Shown here: positions 52,551-64,000 of the stretch, one piece after another | How the letters are laid out: the number at the start of each line of letters is the position of its first letter | Position numbering within the stretch: the first letter of the stretch is position 1 | Assembly (NCBI GenBank): GCA_964019415.1 | Contig: OZ025889.1 | Span: 4,780,870 to 4,844,869 of the forward strand | Length of the DNA: 64,000 nt | Direction: 5' to 3' | Source of the DNA: Ianthella basta | Taxonomy: Eukaryota > Porifera > Demospongiae > Verongiida > Ianthellidae | Translations under genes and position numbers: made by a program | Notes under the pieces: model-generated | Database searches by the model: none | Told to the model about the DNA's origin: nothing | What the model saw: only the letters and a program-made list of their open reading frames with translations

Positions 52551-54430
52551 ATGGTGTCCTCTTTTGCCGTAGTCCTTGTCCTGCTGGGTTTGTTTGCAAA
52601 TGCCAGTGTGGCTCAGGTGGACGTGTGCTCTGCTACCATCAGCAACTTCTATGTCACCTCACGAGAAAGAATCTTCAACCAGACCACACGGCTCCTTCTT
52701 TCTGCCTTTTCTGACAACCCACTTGGCAGTGAGGCTGACCTGTACCAACAGCTACTGATGGACTTAGGTCTTCCTGACACACCAGACAGAGCGCAAGCCT
52801 TTGGCAGGGCATTCAGCCAAATTATTGCAGCAAATACTCAAACATGTACAGAGCTTCAAGGCCAAAGCATCACCAGTGCAAACATAACTCAAGTGACTGC
52901 TGAACTGAGGATTTCCCTTAATTTAGGGAGTGATTTGAATGAAGCTAGGGGCCTTTTCGGAAGAGCATTGTGCCTGGAAAGCCTAGTGGAGACTGAGAAT
53001 GTAAGCTTTGTAACAGGGCTATCTGGTGAAGATCGAGGGAAGATATTTGGACTTGCACAGCGTCCCTACTCCCTTGGGTTTGTAGTGGATGACACTGGAA
53101 GCATGGCAGAGGAGATAGTAAGAGTACGGCAGATTATCACCCAGTTTGTCAATGATGATGTCGGAGCACCAACACATTACATCCTCACGTCATTCAATGA
53201 TCCAAGTGAGTCAGCACTGGGTAGCAGAATACATCAGATACATAACTACTACATGTACACAGTGTTATCTATCTAGCTACTGTAGATTAATGCTATGGGG
53301 CACAGGGTCATGATACAGTGATTTGATTAGTTTAATTCAGTGTGCAAATACTACAAAGTCACTTGTTTATTGTTGCCTTGTGCATAATACTGTAGATGGT
53401 TCACTCTTTTATTGTTGTCTTACAGCTGTTGGGACAGCGGTGAGGTATGACGCCCAGAACACTACAGACAGACAGCAGCTCCTTGCTGACGTGAACACTC
53501 TATCTGCTAATGGTGGAGGAGACTGCCCTGAGTTGGGGATGACAGGGATCATCAATGCTCTGAATCTCTCTTTCCCTGAAGGCCAACTCATTGTACTCAC
53601 TGATGCATCAGCAAAAGATTACAATCGCACAGATGAAGCCATTCAGGCTGCCTTCCAGCTAGGAGTGAGAGTACACTTTGCTTTCAGTGGCACATCTGGT
53701 TGTAGTGGTGCAGGTTACCCCTTCTATGACAGAGTTGCAAATGAAACTGGTGGATTCAGCATTTACAGCCTCACTGCTCTTGACACTCTATCCAGCACCA
53801 TCCAGAATGCAAGGGTTAATTTTCAAGCAGCAGATGACCCCACTGGTGCTGACACAACATCAACAGGTGACTGCAGGGGAATACACGTGTCAATGCTCAC
53901 AGAGAACCTCTACATTGCCATCAACCCTGGGGCAGGGACTGCAGAGGTGTCCCTTCAAATGCCTAATGGAACCAACGTCTTTGAAAGAATGACAATCAGT
54001 TCTCTTCTCGTTCGTAACTTCAACTCCCCTGCTACAGGAGAATGGCTGGTATGCATCTTTAGTGGATCAGTTGAAGTTAGGCAGTCTCAGGATGTTCGTT
54101 TTGACATTACCGCCGAGTTTCTTGTTCAAGATGACAACACTGGACTGTACTTCTCTAGCAGCATGCCACCCTTCACTCGCTCTGAAGTGACAATCCTTCT
54201 CTTTACTATGAGACTTGACGATCTATCTACTTCTCTCACTCATATGATACAGATTGTAGATGTGAGCGGAAGACATCTCAGTAATGTACCTCTGCTTCGG
54301 TGTGATCGTTTCCTGGAGGGACGTTTCAGTCTCCCTTCTGTCCAGTACAGATTGTTTTTCTTTGGATTTGACTCTAGTAACAACTCAGTAGTTGTTGACT
54401 TGGGTAATTTTCCAGCAGGTCCCGAACCAG
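52551..54430 (+). CDS. Gene 3 exons 1-2: signal peptide and hemicentin-type VWA domain
   Basis: 655 and 1005 nt, as in gene 1. The MIDAS segment VVDDTGSMAEEI, GGDCPELGMTGI and LTDASAKDYNRTDEAI are conserved. Differences cluster just before the MIDAS (QSITSANITQVTAELRIS) and at the end of VWA (SLTALDTLSSTIQ). Confidence 0.85.
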
Positions 54431-54506
54431 GTTAGTTGGTTACATCAGTGTCATCATTTTATACTTATGTAGAACATGCACATGTACATGTACTGTACAC
54501 ACACAC

Positions 54507-54596
<90 letters not shown>

Positions 54597-55193
54597 TCTT
54601 CTTCCTTACTCTAAGTGCACAAGGCAAACTACCCCGAGAGGTGTGCAAACGTCTTCAGGTGAACAGCCAAGGGGTAACCTACAGTAGGTGGTGCCATCAG
54701 TCGACACCTTGTATTTAAAGTCAGCTTGATCCTTGCTGTTATGATGCTACTGCTAATGACAACAGTGGCTTGGTGGTATGGAATGATGATGGGGTGTGGG
54801 GATAGCTTAGGCAACTGTTTCACAGCAAAAAGCAATCTCCTTAATTAATCCACGGCAGTTCCTCCTTCAGCGACTGTCTGTTAGGGTCCAAAGGGGAAAT
54901 GCAGCAGCAGTTCTCAGAAGCATGGGGGGCAGACAGGACTGCTGGGAGTGACTTGCACCCTTGCATGTTGATTACATCATTTACTTTTTGACAATCAAAA
55001 CTTACATTTACACTACTTATAGCCAGGACAAGGAAAGAAAATGAACTCACTCTTCCCTGTCTGGTTATAATGGTACACTTGTTGTTATAGAATTAGGTTT
55101 GTTCCTCTGAAAAAGATGGGCAGGAAATGGGCTACAAGTACAGCCCTCTCTCCAGGAGTCACGCCTTGACCTCTTTAACTGTCAGCCATTTCA

Positions 55194-55282
<89 letters not shown>

Positions 55283-58200
55283 TAAGCTGTGTCATCACAC
55301 CTGCATGTGCCACAAATCCCACTTATTATTTCTCCTCATTATGCAGTGACTTGTTCTCCTTCTTGTGAGAATGGTGGAACATGCAGTGAGAGCAACTCAT
55401 GTCTCTGTCCACCTGGTTACCTGGGCAGTGTATGCAGTGAACAAGGTTAGTTAGGACTGTGGATGCACAAAGTATCACAGAGGAAATCGGTTAGACAAGG
55501 TAGAATCACTTCACAAAGTTGCAATCTTCAGTTTCCTTGTTATTATTACATGTAGCTATTTGCGAACCTCAGTGTGAAAATTCTGGAACATGTGTCAACC
55601 CCAATGACTGTGCATGCACATTTGGCTACACTGGCCCAACATGTAATATGACTGGTGAGTGAACATGGATGCAAGCATACATGTGCGCTCACAGACAGTG
55701 ACCTCATGCAAGAGGGATGAGGAGAATGGAACATGTACAGTATTATTATAGCCATTGTTACATAATTGTACTGTAGTTCTGTTCTTCTTGTGTCTTAGCT
55801 TTCATGGACTGCATTGTGCCAGCAGATATTGCTCACTGTCAGAATGATGGTACTTGCAGAATAAACCTCCTCACTGACTCTCTCAGCTGTGTGTGCCCTA
55901 CAGCGTATAGTGGAGATACTTGCGAGCAAAGTATGTTTATAGCAGTTGTTTTCAGCCATTTTCCTCATCATCATGTGTTGATTTGTACATATTTAGTCAT
56001 ACACAGAACTAACATACGTAGTCTCATGTAACAAGATCGCCATTTTTGCAGACTTTACCACCTACCAACATACATTTCTCGGGGCTCAATCTGTTGGTGG
56101 AGGGGACAGATTCTGGGGTCATTCCCTCAGGATCATTTTGGGTTTAGCCTCTAGCTGTGGGATTACATACATTTCATATGCAAACTGAGAAGGAATAATC
56201 ACATTTATTCATGCCATTATTTACCAAATTAAGTTCTTAACATTTTGGAGTCTGACTGTTGGGGAAGCTTCCCCAAGTCCATCTCCCCCCGCCCCCTCCT
56301 CCATATGGTGACATGCTTTTGAGCACTGTAACCTCCCTCTAAATCTACAACATCCTAAATTGAACCCAGTATTCATATATAAGAATGTGAATACTCTCAA
56401 GTACAGGTATAATTTTCTACATAGAATACGTTTATGCCCACTGCAGAGGTGTGTTCAGCAGTCAGTGCCAGTCCACTGTTTGGGTCTTTTGAAGGTGGTG
56501 CAATCATCTCAGTTGAGGTCTCCTCCACCTGCAACCTCACTGCAATTGAGCTAATCTCACCGTCATGTAGCTTTGGCACCATTAGTGTACCTGCTATTGT
56601 GATGGACTCTATGCATGTGGAATGTGTGATGCCACCTCTGAGGATTGGAGATGTGCACTTTGAGTTTCAAGCAAAGACCATTGATTATGGAGTTTTGGAC
56701 TACATGAATACTTTCTCTGCTTGTGAGTAGTATATAAGGAACCGATCATTTATTGTGTGTGTACTGGTTATCATTATGAGTAATGGGTGATGGGAATGTT
56801 ATTCAAACTGCATGGGAAACCAAGAGCACCTTACCAGACTATTAAGGTAGTATGATAATGTAACGGTAGTCAAATTCTGACTCATTTTGCCTTGTTGACG
56901 CTTTCTCTGTTCAGTGCAATGCCCAGTTGCTGTCAGTGCACCAATGCCCTTTTCAGGATATGTTGTTGGTGGCACTACCATCTCCTTGATGGTATCAGAT
57001 CCTTGCTCTCTGGCTGCTGGTGATGTGTTGCGCTGTGCTTTTGGTCAAGTTGTGGTTCCTGCTACACTGAAAGATGCAAACTCTGCTACTTGTGTGGTGC
57101 CTTCACTGAATGCCCCAGGAACTATCGAGTTTAGATTCAGTTCTGCATCAAAAAGTAGAGGAAAGTATGCAATCAGAAAAAGTTTTGAAGCATGTAAGTC
57201 CATCTTCTAAGATCCTAAAGCAAAAGTCAGAGATCAGGTTTTGTCTGCCTCCTGAAAGGATTCATAAAATGCCTCATGCATGCTGCAAATGTTGTAACCT
57301 AAATACTTAGGTATTTATGTTACAACAAAAATACATAAGTTATCTACTTACAATATGAATTAAATTTTATAGTGGCCTGTGAAGTGGTGAGTGTGAGCCC
57401 CATCAGAGGATACGAGGCTGGAGGCAGCACCATCACTGTCACCGTTTCAGATCCATGCACATTGCAACCAACTGATAACTTACAATGCACTTTCGATGGC
57501 ATTCCAGTGCAAGCCTCTTATGAAAGTGCCAGTACTGCTAAATGTGTGATGCCTCTGGTAGACAGCACGGGTACCATTCCATTTATGTTCACTGCGGATA
57601 CAGGAAGTAACAGGGATGTTACAGTTTCCATGGACTTTGAGTCCTGTAAGTGAGTCACAGTACATATCAACCCTAACACATCGCATTAACTTTGCAACTT
57701 AGCAATGCACTGCTGAAAATTGTTCTGTATTTCTATCTCATTCACTGTAGTACCCTGCAGATTGTCCCCTACTCCATTCATATCACCCATCTTTGGTAAT
57801 ATGCTCGGAGGCACTGCAATCACCATTACCCTTGCCAGTCAATGCTTGCAGCAAATAAGTACTGGCACCCCAATGTGTATCTTTGATGGAAATCGGATGG
57901 TACCAGCTGTGGATGACTCTGGCTTGGCAACAAGTGGCCAGAATTACTTTTGCACTGTGCCAATGTTCGAAAGAGCAGAAAGGATCACATTCGAATTCCG
58001 AGCACAAGTTAATACTAATGAAATACTGTCTATATTCGATAACTTCTATCTACGTGAGTACGCTTCTTTATCTTGTACGTTTGGATTCCACTGCACTACA
58101 TGTACAACATTATTACATTATTACATTTATTACAGTGTTACTAAACCATAGTATAACTACCAGTTGGCGGCTCTATGTATCCTAATGCATGAGTTGCTAT

Positions 58201-61200
58201 ATGTAGGTATTCCTATTATAAGAATCATATTATTTATATATGCCTGTATATTGCAGCTGTATATTAGTACATGGTAGCTAGCGCTGCATAAGCCTGCACT
58301 ATATTATGTATGTCATTTACAATTCAATACATTCTGTTTCTTTTTATAATTTTTGCAGTGCCTCCGTATCAGTCCCATGAAGTGAGTGTCACTTTTGCTA
58401 ACTCTCTACTCATTGACCGTGACATTAGCTTGACTTGGAGTAATGAATTCTCCACATCAGTAAAGTCAATTAGTGATACAACTGCTCTAGGATATCAATC
58501 AGATGTTCTTCTCCATGTGCTGCCTGTAAGTGGAGGAAATGACAACTTGGCTACTTACACTGTTCTCAGTGGTACTGCAAAAAACACTGGTGCATCTGTA
58601 TCCCATGGAGATCAAATTGCAAAATTTGTGACAGGTACACAAGTGGTTCCTGGAGTCTTTCAAGTAGTCACTACAGTGACTGGAGTATCAACCACTGACA
58701 GTTTCATCTTTAGCAGGTGGTCTGGTGTGTACCTTATAGCATCTCAACCACTCACAAACACTATCCGATTTGGACTTGGCTCCTTGTGTGATGTCCAGGG
58801 TCAACTGGACACCACCCAGCTGCCAGCCTGCCCTACCACAGAGTTTCAGGTGCTACTCTTCAACAGTGGGTATGATGAAGAAAGTGTCTCTAATGCGAAA
58901 GGATACAGGAAGCAATATTACAGCTACCTGCACCCAAAGAGCAGTGTCTGCTTTGTGCAACGTCAGCCACAAGGTCCAAAGTGAGATGAGTCTTGTTTTT
59001 AAGAATTCTATATTAACCACTACTATAATATAAATATAATAATAAGCTTAAGATTTTCTGTTTTACAGAATGGGTTGTGTATTATTGCCCAGAAGTTGTT
59101 TATACATGTACATTAATGTATATGTTATATCAGAGTAAAATTATTGTATACATTCTCACATGTAGTGTTCTGACTCAGCAGTGTTGCTATGACAACAATG
59201 GAATGCTGCTGGCTGACCCTGGAGAAGCCCGACCCAGCATTGGAACTCCTCTATACCAAACCTTCTCCACTATGGTGACATACTACAGAGAGACAGTGCT
59301 GCCATTTGTCTACTGCTGTAAGGAGGGACAGTCCAGAGATAACATGCCAACACAGTGCAGAGACTTTCAGTCCAAGTTGCCTACCGATAATGGAAATGGT
59401 TATAGTCCTCCTGTGCCAGGTATGGAACTGCTATGTATGCATGTATGTACAGCGTAAGTAACAATATAATTATATGCAAAATAATGGTTATACTATACAA
59501 ATAAAATCCTTTTCTGTTGAAATGCACATGTCAAATGTTTAAGTGTGGGCACCAAAAAACTTTGTATCTGTCTTTAGCCTTGCTATTTGGCGATCCACAC
59601 ATTGTCACCTTGGATGGATCCCGCTATACTTTCAATGGGAAAGGAGAGTACACTCTTCTGGAGACAACTGATGGTAGTTTTGCATTTCAGGGTCGCCTTG
59701 AGCAGGCTATTGATGTAAATGGAACCATGATACAGGCAACTGTGTTCACTGCCATTGTGGCTAAAACGAACACTTCAGATGTGGTGCAGATGGAGGTCAC
59801 TAATGGTAGTGCGATTGAAGTGCGCTTGAACAGGGAGGTAGTAGATGTTTCCATCTTAACAAGTCAGCAGTTTGCAGGAGTGGCAGTATCTCAGCATGCC
59901 AATGGCACGTACCTGGCAGTGTTTGAGGGAGGCTACTTTGTTGAGGTGAGAGGAGAGAATGACATTCTGTCTCTCATCAAGGTGACCCTTCCCGAGGAGG
60001 CAAGGGGAAGGACACGTGGGCTCTTGGGCAACTTCAATGGTAATCCTTCAGATGACTTTATCCCCAGGAATGTATCAGAGCCTCTTTCTGACAATTCCAC
60101 CATGGAGGAGGTCCACAATCTATTTGGAGTTACTTGTGAGTTTTTTAATAGATGAGAGGAAGACAAAGACATAACTTTATGTCAAACAATCCCAAGCTCA
60201 AATGCACTTCTATGCATAGCTCTGCATTATTGCTCTTTAGTCATAATGTGCCAAGACATCTATTGTATACATTAATGCAATGCATTTCCTGTTCTATTTG
60301 TACAGGGATTCTCACATCTGGTGAGGACAGCTTGTTCTATTACAGGGGTAACATGAGCTGGATGGACTTCCATGACCCAGACTTCAGTCCTACCTTCACT
60401 CCAAACTTCACTGACCCTGACCTGGAGGCTGAAGCCATGGCACTATGTGATGGTGATCCAACATGTCTGTTTGATGTGGCTGCCACCAGTCGATTGGATA
60501 TAGGGCTATCCACTCTAACTGGGAGAGAAGAAATAAACATCATCAAAACCTTGGAGATACCTGGTGAGTAGTTCTACACATTACAGTGCCTACAGGGGTG
60601 CATAATGCACGCATGCATGCATGCCTTCTTGTGTGCATTTTTATGCATGAATGCATGCATGCATAATTACATATACGATGAGTGTGTATAATTATACAAT
60701 CATGTGTGCTCCTATGCATATTGTCTGTGGTTGCATGGGTAGGTATACTGACAAATGCATACATTTGTCCTATGCTTCCTCCCCCCTTTCAGTGCTGTGT
60801 GATCCTGTGTGTACAAATGGAGCTTGTGTTGCTAACAACACCTGCCTGTGTACTAGTGGATTCAGTGGACCCACATGCAACATTCAAGGTTTCTGAATTT
60901 GTTTCACACAACATGTATATAGATACCGAAATTACCATGCATTCATCCTAATACCAGTTTATTCCCATGACATGGTAAACCTACATAGGTGATATATGCA
61001 TGGTTAGGATACACCTATGCACTGCTTTTTGGTCCTTCTGCCTCTTAATGCAGTGTTTTCACTGTGTGACCAAAATGTATGTGAAAATGGAGGAAATTGC
61101 ACCCAACATGTCTTTGAGTACTTCTGTGAATGTCCTTCTTCCTACACTGGGACATTCTGTGAGATCGGTAAGAAAGCACTTGCAGTTAGTGCTGAATATG

Positions 61201-62485
61201 AATACCTGTACATTGGCATGCACCAAGACTATACAGATCTACATAGCTCCAACAACCCACTACAATCCCAAGAGCACCATAACCAATGCCTAAACACTGC
61301 TACATATCCCCATTGTATACCAGCACCAGTGCTCATAACCATTTGCATGCCATATATTATCAATCCCAAGATGACCACCATACACACCCAGTATGGTGCG
61401 AGAATTTCAGTGTGTGGATGCCACCCCTTGCCAAGACTGTTTTTAGGGCCACTATACTGTCAGTAGCAGAGATTGAAGTTGTGTTGATCCATTAATGTGT
61501 ATTGCATGGCATTTCTAATTTTAGCAGGCTTGCTGCTATATATAGTAGTAAACATATGTCTGAGCATTGTCACACATGCATGATTATTGACAGGACTATA
61601 AAAATATAAATGCAAGTGTGAAGAAACACAAATGCAAGGAATGTTTGAAAGTGTAAATTTATGGGACCCTAGGTGGTTTCATTTAGAAATTACTGCTTAC
61701 AAATCATGGCTTCCCAGAGTACCATCCATAAACTTACATATATGCATACAGTAGTAGTACAATTTATAGCCTTTAAATTGCATATAAATTTCTTTTAATT
61801 TCTTTGCAGCCATGCTAGTTAATTACATACTTATGGCTGTAACCACCTCTCCCAACCTCCATCACAGCCCCTTCCAGCTCCAGTCCCCTCAAGCCTGTTG
61901 ACACCTATGTCATCATTGGTTGTGTGCTGGGTACTATGGTGGTTCTCACTGCCATCGTAGTGGCACTACACATGGCATTCCTATGCTACAAGATTGCAGC
62001 AGAAAAATGGTAAAATTCCCTCAGCCATATCTCAGCATGGTATCCATTACCATTGTATAGACAAAGCTGTACACCTTGCTCTATGTATACATGTGTCACA
62101 AATATATGATGCACAGAGGGTGCATGTGTGCACGCATATGCATGTGTGCCTGATCTCCAACTGGCCTACCTGTTCTGTGTATTGTAGTTGTGTAGTTACT
62201 GTAAAGTCTCGGTAGTCACATAATAGTTAAAGCTAGCTAGGGTAGTAGCGCATACTCCATGCATCACTCCCACTCCTTCACCTAAAAGCTCTTGCAAGGA
62301 CACCAGAGCCAACACACTCAGTTTCACTGCCAAAGAAGAATTGTCTGCACAAGGTACATGCAATCTACATCTTAAGAAGTAACATACTTATGATTGTGTC
62401 ATTTAGTTGTTACTGTAAAATTAATGCTGTCTGTTCTTCATCATATTTAGATGACTCCACTAAAGAAAGCCTCTCAGCTGTGTAA
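52551..62485 (+). CDS. Gene 3: VWA-EGF-IPT-AMOP-VWD-EGF receptor without Ig/FN3, 18 exons, ~1754 aa
   Basis: Exons: 52551-53205, 53426-54430, 55347-55445, 55556-55654, 55799-55930, 56447-56722, 56915-57193, 57373-57645, 57751-58053, 58359-58980, 59166-59419, 59578-60135, 60306-60563, 60793-60888, 61054-61167, 61868-62009, 62289-62353, 62451-62485. Lengths total 5265 nt with consistent phases. The first 15 exons are paralogous to those of genes 1 and 2. After the second EGF of the last pair it goes straight to a Ser/Pro stalk, a transmembrane helix and a ~40-aa tail. It is the most diverged copy overall, yet parts of exons 1, 11 and 12 are nearly identical to genes 1 and 2. The signal peptide is MVSSFAVVLVLLGLFANA. 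Confidence 0.85.
54498..55278. other. two CA microsatellites flanking a ~600-bp insertion in gene 3 intron 2
   Basis: CA tracts at about 54498-54595 and 55195-55278 bracket 600 bp of unrelated sequence that is absent from the same intron of genes 1 and 2. The insert contains CCGAGAGGTGTGCAAACGTC and AGGTGGTGCCATCAGTCGAC words and looks like a fragment of an interspersed element, family undetermined. Such an arrangement may come from insertion into a CA tract. No gene is supported in it. Confidence 0.55.
55347..61167 (+). CDS. Gene 3 exons 3-15: EGF x3, IPT-like x4, AMOP, VWD, EGF x2
   Basis: Exon lengths match genes 1 and 2 apart from whole-codon changes: exon 6 is one codon shorter and the VWD exon one codon longer (SILTSQQF). 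Exon 10 (58359-58980) is the most divergent piece (EVSVTFANSLLIDRDISLTW; VSGGNDNLATYTVLSG). In contrast, in exon 11 the stretch 59181-59327 is identical to gene 1 14353-14499. The last EGF (CDQNVCENGGNC) is the final unit shared with the paralogues. Confidence 0.85.
61868..62485 (+). CDS. Gene 3 exons 16-18: unique stalk, transmembrane helix and cytoplasmic tail
   Basis: Exon 16 encodes APSSSSPLKPVDT then the membrane helix YVIIGCVLGTMVVLTAIVVA (about residues 1688-1713) and CYKIAAEK. Exon 17 uses the acceptor at 62287-62288, which gives phase 1 at its end and reads CKDTRANTLSFTAKEELSAQ. Exon 18 adds DSTKESLSAV and TAA. The other acceptor 13 bp downstream would lead into a basic frame with no early stop and is less likely. 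The C-terminal S-A-V fits a class I PDZ-ligand pattern, which is an inference. Nothing here resembles the C-terminal exons of genes 1 and 2. Confidence 0.75.
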
Positions 62486-62760
62486 ACCAAGCTCAAATCT
62501 TAAGAGTATACCTACACACATCTGTAGTAGAGTAGAATTAAGCTGCAAAAGTAGAATGGACTATATAGCTTGCAGCAAGAGTGACTCCATCAATAGGCTC
62601 CATGCATATAATTATAGAAATGGCTGTTTACACTAGATATAGAGAACTGAAGTGCCTGGGATCAGCTGTTCTGTTGTACAACTGAAATATTATGCTATCA
62701 ATTCACCACAGTGATCTACAGTGTGCAAATAATATGCTATTAAAACACACACAAGAACAC
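62486..62760. other. 3' flank of gene 3
   Basis: AT-rich sequence following the TAA stop; probably 3' UTR and spacer. No ORF of interest; an in-frame alternative continuing from 62451 is explained by the other reading frame of the last exon. Confidence 0.5.
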
Positions 62761-62768
62761 CCTGCAGA

Positions 62769-62953
62769 GTTTTAGCACCATCCATCTGAAAGGAGAAGAC
62801 AAAACACACTTTGTTGAAACTATAGTGGAACTCATTGAGCCAACATCCCAAGCACAAGGAGCACCACTCAAGTTTGTGGCTACCTTAGCTTTGTCTTGAA
62901 CATTTAGGCAAAGGCGAAAAATGCAAGAAATGTCAGCCAACTGGTAGCTCAAG
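62769..62953 (+). pseudogene. copy of an INTS4 exon (counterpart of 3754-3939)
   Basis: Starts after CCTGCAG with AGTTTTAGCACCATCCATCT and continues through GTGGAACTCATTGAGCCAAC and GCCAACTGGTAGCTCA. It has a rearranged patch at ACAAAACACACTTTG and a 1-bp loss in the TTTGTCTTGAAC region that breaks the frame. The donor GG is now AG (CTCAAGTCAG). Decayed and isolated from other exons in the same orientation. Confidence 0.85.
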
Positions 62954-62973
62954 TCAGTCTGGTAGCAAGCCCA

Positions 62974-63101
62974 GCAAATTTCTTACAGATAGATGGGGGG
63001 CCAGGTCGGGTAACATGTCTCTGAGGTACAGTAAGTGTAGTGGCAGTGAATGTGGGAGGGGAGCAGGGCGGGAATGCATGATGGGGGAGTTGACACAGGC
63101 G
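62974..63101 (-). pseudogene. inverted copy of the first INTS4 exon in the window
   Basis: The reverse complement of this stretch matches 152-277: CGCCTGTGTCAACTCCCCCA, CCCACATTCACTGCCACTAC, GAGACATGTTACCCGA and CATCTATCTGTAAGAA, with a few small indels. It abuts the direct-orientation fragment at 62769-62953, so two INTS4 exons far apart in the gene are joined here in opposite directions. Confidence 0.85.
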
Positions 63102-63740
63102 TATGTGGGCAGCAAAGAACATCTGAAACCCATAGATAGTCTTCTCTACACGTATACTGACCTGCATGCAAGGACCTGCACATGCAGTACAACTATGGCT
63201 GCATATATAGTTGAGTAACAATATAGCTACATTAAAGCCATTCCAAAGTAATTGGGCTCCATCCGCTGTCATGCCTCTTCACTATCAGCTTACTGTACAC
63301 AAAGTGCCCTCCATTCTGTTCTCATGCCTGTAAATGGCTTAATTGCATGCCTCGCATACACCATAGCTAGAACAGTACTTGTTAGATGAGAAAGTCATAC
63401 ATCAAAGCAAGCTGCAGCGTGCTAATTGGGCATCTTTAAAACACGGAATATGGAATAGCGGAATAACTGAATACAAAATAGGAAATGACAGAATATTATG
63501 TTTTGTAGCCTGGTTAGGCTTAAGATCAAAGGGTCTATCTAGTTGAGATATCCTGTATCCAACCATTGAGTCCAAGTCATTGAACAACTGTCACCCCACT
63601 AATTGAAACAACATTCTCTATTATATGCTTGTGTGTGTGTGTGTGTGTGTGTGTGCACGTCGATATGTTACTGTTTACAGTGGCATGTAGCCTGCCGTTT
63701 CCATGTGAATGCTGACTACACGGTACAATATGTATGTCAG
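63102..63740. other. spacer with a short (TG)n tract
   Basis: AT-rich, with a (TG)n tract at about 63630-63653. No supported gene. Minus-strand frames across the inverted INTS4 fragment are shadows. Confidence 0.5.
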
Positions 63741-63749
63741 TTAGATAGT

Positions 63750-64000
63750 GATATCGACTTCCAGGGCTCCTCTCAGTTCTTTGAACGCAGGGGTTTTCCG
63801 GTCCGTAAAGTTGGGCAATGTCGATCGCAATTCTTGGTGAACCGATAAAGCCCAGACAACAAGCTGGCGATTGTGGTAGGCGGATACGGATCTCCGCGTC
63901 TGCTCGCCTAGCTTCCACGACAAAACGAGCAAGCCAAAGATTCAGCAGCAGGGCGCTCACGGAGATCTGAGGGGCACCTTTCGCTGCAGCGCTTGTTACG
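63750..64000. promoter_or_regulatory. CpG-rich right edge, possible promoter or first exon of a neighbouring gene
   Basis: CpG density and GC content rise abruptly from about 63750 to the edge. On the minus strand two overlapping frames stay open for 60-90 codons and are not low-complexity (for example LSVHQELRSTLPNFTDRK). This could be a 5' exon or a CpG-rich promoter of a gene beyond the window. No family is recognised, and no splice site is convincing. Confidence 0.3.

Noticed and set aside
62301-62636. Alternative gene 3 tail using the acceptor 13 bp further in and the basic frame after 62451
   Set aside because: It gives a lysine- and cysteine-rich tail extending into AT-rich flank. The acceptor at 62288 closes the phase and ends promptly at TAA with a plausible acidic tail. 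Not formally excluded.

Overview
The window is animal (metazoan) genomic DNA. It has many short GT-AG introns, long CA/TG and GA microsatellites, minisatellites and small inverted-repeat elements. Its proteins are secreted or membrane mosaics of VWA, EGF, IPT-like, AMOP, VWD, Ig and FN3 domains. The compact introns, high repeat load and unusual mosaic of adhesion domains suggest an early-branching invertebrate, quite possibly a sponge; this is an inference and no species can be read from the sequence. All convincing genes are on the + strand.

Layout. (1) 132-6417 holds the last ten recognisable exons of a gene that looks like Integrator complex subunit 4 (INTS4); its 5' part lies outside the window. 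(2) 8257-21262 is VWA/AMOP/VWD gene 1: 25 exons, about 2457 aa, single-pass membrane protein. (3) 21474-22428 is a decayed partial copy of the INTS4 3' end, followed by 5.9 kb of repeat-rich spacer. (4) 28354-49444 is gene 2, closely related to gene 1 but with its FN3-Ig module expanded to eight tandem pairs (40 exons, about 4024 aa). (5) 49445-52550 is spacer with an INTS4 exon fragment. (6) 52551-62485 is gene 3: 18 exons, about 1754 aa, with the same first 15 exons but no Ig/FN3 region and an unrelated membrane anchor and tail. (7) 62486-64000 has two more INTS4 fragments, one inverted, and a CpG-rich edge.

The exon models were built by eye from splice sites. Phases close at every junction and each of the three gene models sums to an exact multiple of three, so the structures are well supported. 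Shared architecture: signal peptide, hemicentin-type VWA domain, beta-rich linker, three EGF domains, four IPT-like domains, a SUSD2/Mesh/MUC4-like AMOP-VWD unit and two EGF domains. Genes 1 and 2 add FN3 and Ig domains and a receptor-tyrosine-phosphatase-like juxtamembrane domain; each gene ends in one transmembrane helix and a short tail.

The locus arose by tandem duplication. One breakpoint is visible near 21470, where the 3' flank of gene 1 is joined to a 28-bp minisatellite that otherwise sits in an INTS4 intron. Ig-FN3 copy number differs between neighbours, nearly every module exon has 1-1 phase, gene 1 keeps a scar of a lost Ig exon, and conserved and divergent exons alternate. Together these resemble a fast-evolving cell-surface recognition family. 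A role in self/non-self or microbe recognition is a hypothesis, not something the sequence proves.
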